From NCBI GenBank assembly GCA_036824465.1, contig DAITAC010000179.1, positions 1 to 5,054 on the forward strand: a DNA stretch of 5,054 bases. The letters run 5' to 3'. The stretch's first letter is position 1. Each line of letters opens with the position of its first letter. The notes under the pieces are model-generated. The model did no database searches. It saw nothing but the letters and a program-made list of their open reading frames with translations, and was not told the DNA's origin. This DNA comes from JAKOQB01 sp036824465. GTDB lineage: Bacteria > Pseudomonadota > Gammaproteobacteria > Burkholderiales > Burkholderiaceae_F. Shown piece by piece: positions 1 through 5,054 of this stretch. The translations under genes and the position numbers were made by a program.

Positions 1-2691
1 GAGTTCACCGCGATTGAGCTGCGCTCGCAGCGTGAGGTCGTGCGTGTCCGTGAAGGCGCGCTCTTGGCGCGCGGCCACGATCCGTTGCGCGGCGGCTTCA
101 TTGAATCCTTGTACTAGTTCGAGCCCGAGGCGCACCGCGGGCCGATGTGGATCGTCTGCTGAAGGTTCGAGCCGGCAGTTCCATTCACTCACCATGACAT
201 CGATCGGCCGCACCTCGACACCGTGGTTCATCGCATCGCGCACGATCTGCGCCGGCGCGTAGAAGCCGAGCGGCTGCGAGTCGAGCAGCGCGGCGCAGAA
301 CGCGGCCGGCTCGTGGCACTTGAGCCAGCTCGACACGTAGACGAGCAGCGCAAAGCTCGCCGCGTGACTCTCCGGGAAACCGTATTCACCGAAGCCCTGG
401 ATCTGGCGGTAGATCTGCTCTGCGTATTCGTTGGTGTAGCCGCGTGCGAGCATGCCAGTGATGAGTTTGTCGCGGAACGGCCCGATGCCGCCCTTGCGCT
501 TCCACGCCGCCATCGCGCGCCGCAGCTTGTCGGCCTCGCCCGGCGTGAAGCCGGCCGCGACGACCGCGAGTTGCATCACCTGCTCCTGGAAGATCGACAC
601 ACCAAGCGTGCGTTCGAGCACGCTCTTCACTGCCTCCGACGGATACGCGACCGGCTCGATGCCCTGCCGCCGCTTCAGGTACGGATGCACCATGCCGCCC
701 TGGATCGGCCCGGGGCGCACGATCGCGGTCTCGATCACCAGGTCGTAGAACTCGCGCGGCCGCAGCCGCGGCAGCATGTTCATCTGCGCGCGGCTCTCGA
801 CCTGGAACACGCCGAGCGAATCGCCGCGGCAGAGCATGTCGTAGACGCGCTCGTCTTCGGCGGGGATGTCCTGCAGGCGCAGAAAGCGGTCCCTCACCCC
901 AACCCCTCTCCCGAGGGGAGAGGGGCCTTGGCAACCCTCTCCCCTCGGGAGAGGGTGTTCGCGGAGCGAGCGGGTGAGGGTCGGCACCGCGACCGTGGAA
1001 GATGCTCGTGCCCGTGCATCCGGATAAAAACCGTTCAAATGGTCCAGCGCCCGCCGCACGCACGAGAGCATCCCGAGCGCCAGCACATCGATCTTCAGCA
1101 GGCCCAGCGCATCCAGATCGTCCTTGTCCCACTGGATCACGGTGCGGTCTGCCATCGCTGCGTTCTCGATCGGCACCAGGCGATCGAGCCGATCGCGCGC
1201 GATCACGAAGCCGCCGCTGTGCTGTGACAGGTGGCGCGGAAAGCCGATCAGTTCCTGCGCCAGCTCGGCAAGTTGCTGGATCACCGGGTTGTCCGGGTCG
1301 AAGCCCGCTTCGACCAGGCGCTCGGGCTTGATCTTTCGCCCATCCCACCACGCAAAACTCCTGGCGAGCTTGTCGACCTGATCGAGCGAAAGGCCGAGTG
1401 CCTTGCCCAGGTCGCGCAGCGCACCCTTGGGCCGGTACGTATGCAACGCGGCGGTCAGTGCCGCGCGATGGCGGCCATACTTGGTGTAGATGTACTGCAT
1501 CACCTCTTCGCGACGCTGGTGCTCGAAGTCGACGTCGATGTCCGGCGGTTCGTTGCGTTCCTTGCTGATGAAGCGTTCGAAGAGCACCGACATGCGCGCC
1601 GGGTCGACCTCGGTGATGCCGAGGCAGTAGCACACCGCGGAGTTGGCCGCCGAGCCGCGTCCCTGGCACAGGATGTTCTGGTTGCGCGCGAACTTGACAA
1701 TGTCGTACACGGTGAGGAAGTACGGCTCGTAGCGCAGGTCCGCGATCAACGCGAGCTCGTGCTCGACGATCGCGCGGACCTTGTCCGGCATGCCGTCGGG
1801 GTAGCGCATCTTCGCTTCCTCGTACGTCGCCTTGCGCAGCCAGGTGGCGGGCGTCTCGCCGGGGGGCACGATTTCCTCCGGATATTCGTAGCGCAGTTCA
1901 TCGAGCGAGAAGTTGCAACGCTCGGCGATCGCCAGCGTCTCGGCCAGTAGCTCGGGCGGGTAGATGCGCGCCAGCCGATACAGCGGCCGCAGATACCGCT
2001 CGGCGTTGGGCAGCAGGTTCCGGCCGCATTGCGCGAGCGGCATCTTGTGGCGCACCGCAGTCAGCGCGTCCTGCAATTTCTTGCGTGCGCGTGCGTGCAT
2101 GTGTACGTCGCCGGTCGCGACGAGCTTCAGGCCTGTGCGCTGCGAGATCGTCTGGAGGGCGGCCAGATGTTCCGCATCGTCCGGCCCGCGGGTGAGTTCG
2201 CATGCGATCCAGCTGCGGTCAGGTACGAGTGCTTTCAGCCAGTGCGCATGCTGCTCGAGATCAGCAGACCGCGTCGGCGTTGGAATCAGAACGGCCAGCG
2301 TGTCCGCCAGCCAGTGCGCATGCATCTCGACATCGGCGCGTGTGAGGCGATAACTGCCCTTGACCGCCTGCCGGCGTGCGAGCGTGACCAGTTGACTGAG
2401 ATTGCCGTAACCCGCGCGTGTCTGCGCGAGCAGTACGAGCTTCGGCCCGTCGAGTAGCTGAATCTCGGTGCCGTGGATCAGTCTGAAGTCGCGCGCGGCA
2501 GCGTCGCTCTCGCGCGCCTCGGCGAGCGCCAGATGCGCGCGCACCGAGCCCGCGAACGAGCACTCGTCGGTGATCGTCAGCCCCGCGTACTCCAGCACGA
2601 GCGCGCGCTCGACCAGTTCTTCCGGGTGCGAGGCGCCGCGCAGGAACGAGAAGTTCGAGACGCAGTGCAGTTCGGCGTAGGAGGCTTGCAT
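1..2691 (-). CDS. dnaE2: Error-prone DNA polymerase DnaE2 (ImuC), 3' end beyond window
   Basis: C-family DNA polymerase that carries out translesion synthesis with ImuA/ImuB after DNA damage, in the cytoplasm at stalled forks. The frame is open for 897 codons with no stop. The ATG at 2691-2689 is the start because an in-frame TAG lies two codons upstream. The N-terminal PHP domain shows the DnaE2-type motif LHCVSNFSFLRGAS (residues 8-21) and GDVHMH (194-199). The polymerase core shows GRGSAANS (344-351), PDIDVDF (383-389, aspartates D386 and D388), KID (third aspartate D535), GVFQVESRAQM (627-637), RPGPIQGGM (659-667), FQEQVMQ (701-707) and FGEYGFPESHA (767-777). The sequence ends in the start of the helix-hairpin-helix region (DLTLRAQL). 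Family members are usually a little over 1000 residues, so the C-terminal part, including the OB region, is missing. Residues 571-601 are encoded by an in-frame palindromic repeat. The start lies 29 bp after the vapC stop, with only a weak Shine-Dalgarno. Confidence 0.97.
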   Translation of the reverse strand, partial: MQASYAELHCVSNFSFLRGASHPEELVERALVLEYAGLTITDECSFAGSVRAHLALAEARESDAAARDFRLIHGTEIQLLDGPKLVLLAQTRAGYGNLSQLVTLARRQAVKGSYRLTRADVEMHAHWLADTLAVLIPTPTRSADLEQHAHWLKALVPDRSWIACELTRGPDDAEHLAALQTISQRTGLKLVATGDVHMHARARKKLQDALTAVRHKMPLAQCGRNLLPNAERYLRPLYRLARIYPPELLAETLAIAERCNFSLDELRYEYPEEIVPPGETPATWLRKATYEEAKMRYPDGMPDKVRAIVEHELALIADLRYEPYFLTVYDIVKFARNQNILCQGRGSAANSAVCYCLGITEVDPARMSVLFERFISKERNEPPDIDVDFEHQRREEVMQYIYTKYGRHRAALTAALHTYRPKGALRDLGKALGLSLDQVDKLARSFAWWDGRKIKPERLVEAGFDPDNPVIQQLAELAQELIGFPRHLSQHSGGFVIARDRLDRLVPIENAAMADRTVIQWDKDDLDALGLLKIDVLALGMLSCVRRALDHLNGFYPDARARASSTVAVPTLTRSLREHPLPRGEGCQGPSPLGRGVGVRDRFLRLQDIPAEDERVYDMLCRGDSLGVFQVESRAQMNMLPRLRPREFYDLVIETAIVRPGPIQGGMVHPYLKRRQGIEPVAYPSEAVKSVLERTLGVSIFQEQVMQLAVVAAGFTPGEADKLRRAMAAWKRKGGIGPFRDKLITGMLARGYTNEYAEQIYRQIQGFGEYGFPESHAASFALLVYVSSWLKCHEPAAFCAALLDSQPLGFYAPAQIVRDAMNHGVEVRPIDVMVSEWNCRLEPSADDPHRPAVRLGLELVQGFNEAAAQRIVAARQERAFTDTHDLTLRAQLNRGEL
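891..980. repeat. Nested palindromic repeat inserted in frame in dnaE2
   Basis: A 90-bp element bounded by perfect 9-bp inverted repeats: ccctcaccc at 891-899 and gggtgaggg at 972-980. Inside are two hairpins. Arms 903-912 and 916-925 pair perfectly with a 3-base loop, and arms 934-943 and 947-956 pair perfectly with a 3-base loop. The halves also pair with each other (904-915 with 944-955, and 915-924 with 935-944), so the whole element can fold as one long stem. An additional outer pair, gcggt (886-890) and accgc (986-990), would extend the symmetry to 105 bp, which is also codon-aligned. The unit resembles the 'ccctcacccc...ctctccc' repeats frequent between genes in proteobacterial genomes (from memory). 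Here it lies wholly inside dnaE2, adds 30 codons without a stop, and encodes short Gly/Pro/Arg-rich peptide such as PSPLGRGVGV. Confidence 0.93.
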
Positions 2692-2720
2692 GCGCTACCG
2701 ATGATCACGATGGCGCGCGG

Positions 2721-2780
2721 TCAGGCGGTCCAGTTTTCAACGCGCAGCCCGGGCACACGCTTGAACTCGCGCTCGTTGTT
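2721..2780 (-). CDS. vapC: Probable VapC-type PIN-domain toxin, C-terminal 19 residues only
   Basis: Nineteen codons and a TGA stop run out of the assembly gap. The peptide reads NNEREFKRVPGLRVENWTA, which matches the well-known C-terminus of VapC ribonuclease toxins (consensus roughly TNNxREFxRVPGLRxENW). In that family the NN-REF segment follows the last conserved acidic residue of the PIN fold, and the toxin cleaves RNA, often initiator tRNA. The rest of the gene, and any vapB antitoxin normally just upstream, would fall in the gap, so completeness and activity cannot be judged. The stop lies 29 bp before the dnaE2 start on the same strand, so the toxin gene is probably cotranscribed with dnaE2. 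The call rests on a short but distinctive motif. Confidence 0.75.
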   Translation of the reverse strand, partial: NNEREFKRVPGLRVENWTA

Positions 2781-2880
2781 NNNNNNNNNNNNNNNNNNNN
2801 NNNNNNNNNNNNNNNNNNNNNNNNNNNNNNNNNNNNNNNNNNNNNNNNNNNNNNNNNNNNNNNNNNNNNNNNNNNNNNNN
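2781..2880. other. Assembly gap (100 N), true length unknown
   Basis: A run of exactly 100 N, the conventional placeholder for a scaffold gap of unknown size. The coding sequence on the two sides belongs to different proteins: the DUF2442 N-terminal part at 2881-3102 and the VapC C-terminus at 2721-2780. Any reading frame drawn through the N run is therefore an artefact. By usual family sizes, the missing ends of these two proteins plus an expected antitoxin gene would need several hundred bases, so the real gap is probably much longer than 100. A repeat or insertion sequence could explain why assembly failed here. Confidence 0.95.
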
Positions 2881-3102
2881 ATCCGCGAGCTGCCGCTCGG
2901 TCGCTTCGTCGAAATAGGGCAGCAGGGCAATCGGGATGGAGACGACAATGCCCGAGCGCAAGGTGATCACGAGCTTGCGGGAAGACCGCACATAGCGGGC
3001 CGTGGCAGCGCGCGACTCCACCTTCTCGGCCAGGCGGCCGGCGTGCGCAGCTTTCTGCAATTGCGATTGCAGTTGTTTGTCAGTCCGGGTCGAGCGGGCC
3101 AT
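2881..3102 (-). CDS. DUF2442 domain protein, 3' end lost in gap
   Basis: The first 74 residues of a small protein. After a charged Gln/Lys/Ala-rich helix-like N-terminus (residues 1-30), the segment from about residue 37 (YVRSSRKLVITLRSGIVVSIPIALLPYF) has the pattern of DUF2442: a short strand, 'L..G..vs.P..l.P.l', then a polar helix (DEATERQLAD). The typical GLHW-DLDLSV-type ending would be in the gap; family members of this shape run to about 120-140 residues. The biochemical role is unknown. DUF2442 genes are often found near small toxin-antitoxin-like genes, which fits the VapC remnant across the gap. The ATG is preceded by a good Shine-Dalgarno, and the gene starts 15 bp after the imuB stop, so it is very probably cotranscribed with imuB. 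Confidence 0.8.
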
Positions 3103-3106
3103 GAAT

Positions 3107-3114
3107 CCCTCTCT
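3107..3114 (-). promoter_or_regulatory. Ribosome binding site of the DUF2442 gene
   Basis: On the minus strand AGAGAGGG lies 4 bases before the ATG at 3102-3100. It is the clearest Shine-Dalgarno sequence in the window and supports the chosen start. It sits in the 15-bp space after the imuB stop codon, so translation can continue directly from imuB to this gene. Confidence 0.7.
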
Positions 3115-3117
3115 GTG

Positions 3118-4623
3118 TCAGGCAAAAAAACCATGCAGGAACCACCCGCGCGGCGCGGCGAGGTCGCGATAGACCCACAGCGTCTGTCCACACGGATTGC
3201 GGGCAACGAAGTAATCGCGGTGCACGGTGCGTCGGCGCGGCGCACCGAGATCCCACCAGCCGGACTCGATGCGCTCCGGCCCGGCCACGAGTGCGAGCGG
3301 GCCGCCGTAATCAGGTGTTTCTTGGCGGCAGGCGAGCGGTTGCGGTGCTTCGACCAGCAGCAGGGGGCGTTGCGGCGTGGCTTGCGGCGGCACGCTGCGT
3401 TCATTCACCTCGACCGCGAGCGGCACGATGCGGTACGCGTATTCAGGCCGGTGATCGTCGACGAGCTGCAGTTGAAACACGCGTTCGGCTCCGAGCCGCG
3501 CATGCAGCGTTTCGGCCAGTTGCAGCCAGTCGGTGCCACTGCCGTTTCCAGGCGCCGGCGGCAGCAGCGAGGCATTGATGGCCGCGAACGGCTGCAGTCG
3601 ATCGACGCGCAGCGCGAGCGTGATCGCGGGCTCGGGCAGCGTGATGCGCGCCAGGCGCTCGGCGAGCAGTTTGGCCAGGCGCGTTGCATCGCGCTCGGGT
3701 GCGGCTAGCTGCAGCGCGATCTGTGTCGGTGCCATCGGTCGCGCACGGCGTGGGCTGTGTTGGGCGGTGAAGACAAGTTCGGTCGTGCCGGCACCACGGC
3801 CGCGCAGAAAGCCTTCGAGCGAACGCAGCAACCGATGCGCGGGGAACATCAGTCGCTCGGTGTCGATCACGTCGGCGGGCAGCTCGATCTTTGCTTCGAA
3901 AATTTCCGGCGGCATGAAGAGCGGCTGTGGATCGGGCCGATGTCCAAGTGCTCCGTCCAGATCGTCGAGCAACGCGGTGCCGAAGCGCTTGGCAAATGCG
4001 TCGCGCGGAAGCCGCCGCACATCACCGATCGTGGCCAGCCCCAGCGCATGCAGCGTGGCTGTGGTGCTCGTGTCCCAGTCGAGCGTGGCGAGCGGCAGTG
4101 GTGCGAGGGCCGCGTGTAATTCGGCAGCCTGCGGCGCGTCGCAGATGGACAACCCGTGCCTGCGTGCCAGCGCGATCAGCCACGCGGCGCGCGGTGTGGC
4201 GGCATGACCGAACGCGGCCGTGTAGCCGAGTTCGCGCAAGCCGCGCGCGATGCGTTGGTCAAGCGGTGCGCGGCCGCCGAAGAGCGCTTCGCTCGCGCCG
4301 GTTTCCAGCAGCAGTCCGCCGTCCCTCAGTGTGATCAACGCACTGAACTGATAGGCCCAGCACGCCAGTTCATGCAGCGCGTCGCGTTCGACCTCGGGTT
4401 TGCGTTCGACGGCGATCAGTTCGCGCGCCAGCGCCTGCGCGGCGGCGAGTTTCAGTCCCGGTGCGATGCCGGCCACGCGTGCGGCGTCATTGCAGAACGC
4501 GACCAGCGGCCGCTGCACGGGACCTTCGACGATGGCGAGCGGTCCCGGCTGCTCGATCGCGCGCGCGGCCAGTTGCAGCGGCAACGCGGGGAGCACGATG
4601 GCGAGCCACAGCGGTGTTTTCAT
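3118..4623 (-). CDS. imuB: ImuB, inactive Y-family polymerase homologue of the mutasome
   Basis: A complete 501-residue protein, a usual size for ImuB. ImuB is an adaptor: it binds the sliding clamp and brings DnaE2 and ImuA to damaged DNA, but does not polymerise. The N-terminus (MKTPLWLAIVLPALPLQ) aligns in position with the first palm strand of Y-family polymerases but lacks the DxD metal ligands. The later acidic pair is replaced by LLLETGASEALFGG (104-117). A helix-hairpin-helix-like stretch (LHALGLATIGDVRRLP, 191-206) follows, then the little-finger-like region. The C-terminus carries family signatures: HRPEYAYR (391-398), ESGWWD (453-458), RDYFVA (469-474), LWVYRD (482-487) and WFLHGFFA (494-501). 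The ATG at 4623 follows the DinB-family stop by 35 bp. The Shine-Dalgarno is weak. No LexA-type CTGT-N8-ACAG box is visible just upstream, so the promoter probably lies upstream of the DinB-family gene. Confidence 0.96.
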   Translation of the reverse strand: MKTPLWLAIVLPALPLQLAARAIEQPGPLAIVEGPVQRPLVAFCNDAARVAGIAPGLKLAAAQALARELIAVERKPEVERDALHELACWAYQFSALITLRDGGLLLETGASEALFGGRAPLDQRIARGLRELGYTAAFGHAATPRAAWLIALARRHGLSICDAPQAAELHAALAPLPLATLDWDTSTTATLHALGLATIGDVRRLPRDAFAKRFGTALLDDLDGALGHRPDPQPLFMPPEIFEAKIELPADVIDTERLMFPAHRLLRSLEGFLRGRGAGTTELVFTAQHSPRRARPMAPTQIALQLAAPERDATRLAKLLAERLARITLPEPAITLALRVDRLQPFAAINASLLPPAPGNGSGTDWLQLAETLHARLGAERVFQLQLVDDHRPEYAYRIVPLAVEVNERSVPPQATPQRPLLLVEAPQPLACRQETPDYGGPLALVAGPERIESGWWDLGAPRRRTVHRDYFVARNPCGQTLWVYRDLAAPRGWFLHGFFA

Positions 4624-4658
4624 CCCGAAAGCAACTCGTGGCAGGTCGGATCACGTCG

Positions 4659-5054
4659 TCAACGCGCGGGCTGCGTGCCCCAGATCGCCTCTTCCGTGAA
4701 GCCCAGTTCCGCGAAATCCTCGGCCCGCAAGTGGGCTTCGTTCGTGCAGAAGAATTCATCCAGCTGCGGCGGCTTGACGGGCGTGCCGGCGAGCATCGCG
4801 TGTACCTGCCCGCGATGATGGATCTGGTGCTGGAAGAGATGCGCCAGGATGCGCGCGATGCGATCGGTATATGTGCCGGCGCGGCGCGGCACCTGCACCG
4901 GGCCGTCCATCTGCGCGTCGTCAAGCCCGGCGCACAGCGCGATCAGGCGCTGGTCGACCGCGCGCTGTGCGGACATCAATGCGGTGCAGGTATCGAACGG
5001 CTCTTCCGGCTCGAAAAAGCGCTCCACCGCGGGATTGGGCGGCTCGCCGCGCGT
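4659..5054 (-). CDS. DinB/YfiT-family four-helix protein, 5' end beyond window
   Basis: The 131 C-terminal residues of a protein whose frame remains open to the window edge. Members of this family (DinB, DUF664-like) are metal-binding four-helix bundles of about 165 residues; some act as thiol-dependent S-transferases. They are distinct from DNA polymerase IV, which is also called DinB. The signature is the helix AHLFQHQIHHRGQVHAML, which contains the H-x3-HHRGQ metal site. The third ligand normally lies in the N-terminal helix, about 35 residues missing here. A GTG at 5027-5025 could be read as a start, but the family length and the continuing open frame argue for a start outside the window. 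The gene ends with TGA at 4661-4659, 35 bp before imuB on the same strand, the place where imuA is normally found. Family members are often damage- or stress-inducible, which fits the location, but the substrate cannot be inferred. Confidence 0.88.
   Translation of the reverse strand, partial: TRGEPPNPAVERFFEPEEPFDTCTALMSAQRAVDQRLIALCAGLDDAQMDGPVQVPRRAGTYTDRIARILAHLFQHQIHHRGQVHAMLAGTPVKPPQLDEFFCTNEAHLRAEDFAELGFTEEAIWGTQPAR

Noticed and set aside
903..956. Rho-independent terminator or CRISPR-like repeat
   Set aside because: The hairpins lack a following U run, lie inside an open gene, and form a single palindromic element rather than an array with spacers.
386..1669. 427-codon minus-strand frame
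   Set aside because: It is in another frame of the same strand as dnaE2. Its translation is Arg/Gly/Ala-rich without motifs; dnaE2 in the n-multiple-of-3 frame covers the same bases.
223..1950. Long plus-strand frames (223-1227 and 1231-1950) opposite dnaE2
   Set aside because: They are antisense shadows of a high-GC gene: low-complexity, Arg/His/Ala-rich translations with no family resemblance, while the minus-strand frame shows full DnaE2 motifs.
3124..3130. Run of seven A (seven T in the sense strand) at the imuB 3' end as a programmed slippage site
   Set aside because: The normal frame gives the conserved WFLHGFFA ending and a stop at once; nothing suggests a functional shifted product.
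2473..3708. 411-codon plus-strand frame crossing the N run
   Set aside because: It exists only because N codons are read as open; it is antisense to imuB, dnaE2 and the DUF2442 gene.
4564..4623. Signal peptide or membrane segment at the ImuB N-terminus
   Set aside because: The hydrophobic start corresponds to the first palm strand of Y-family homologues, which is normal for ImuB; the protein acts on DNA in the cytoplasm.
4624..4658. LexA operator or promoter directly before imuB
   Set aside because: Only 35 bp are available and no CTGT-N8-ACAG pattern is present; regulation more likely comes from upstream of the window.
3533..4818. Plus-strand frames opposite imuB and the DinB-family gene (3533-4207, 4156-4818)
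   Set aside because: Shadow frames with no recognisable domain; the minus strand carries clear ImuB and DinB-family signatures.

Overview
This is a GC-rich window carrying part of a DNA-damage mutagenesis (mutasome) operon. Every supportable gene lies on the minus strand, so transcription runs from high to low coordinates. Protein motifs and gene content point to a proteobacterium, most likely a betaproteobacterium (Burkholderiales-like). That placement is inference from remembered family features, not from a search.

Layout in transcription order: (1) 5054-4659, the C-terminal part of a DinB/YfiT-like four-helix metal-binding protein, unrelated to polymerase IV despite the name; (2) 4623-3118, a complete imuB encoding a Y-family polymerase homologue with degenerate catalytic sites; (3) 3102-2881, the first 74 codons of a DUF2442 protein, 15 bp behind imuB; (4) 2880-2781, an assembly gap of exactly 100 N; (5) 2780-2721, the last 19 codons of a probable VapC (PIN-domain) toxin; (6) 2691-1, the first 897 codons of dnaE2 (imuC), the error-prone replicative-type polymerase, open at the window edge. 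No stretch over 300 bases lacks a gene.

ImuB and DnaE2 form the core of the mutasome: ImuB acts as an adaptor linking the sliding clamp and partners, and DnaE2 synthesises across lesions. ImuA, usually immediately upstream of imuB, is not there; the DinB-family gene occupies that place. Between imuB and dnaE2 sit a DUF2442 gene and the remains of a toxin gene, largely hidden by the gap. The missing ends of these proteins alone need far more than 100 bp.

The most unusual observation is a 90-bp nested palindrome at 891-980, inside dnaE2. It has perfect 9-bp terminal inverted repeats and two internal 10-bp-arm hairpins, and it resembles the 'ccctcacccc...' repeats common between genes in proteobacteria. 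Here it is translated: it is exactly 30 codons long, contains no stop in the dnaE2 frame, and the frame reads as normal DnaE2 on both sides. It adds a Gly/Pro/Arg-rich segment 36 residues after the third catalytic aspartate, much like the in-frame palindromic elements known in Rickettsia genes.
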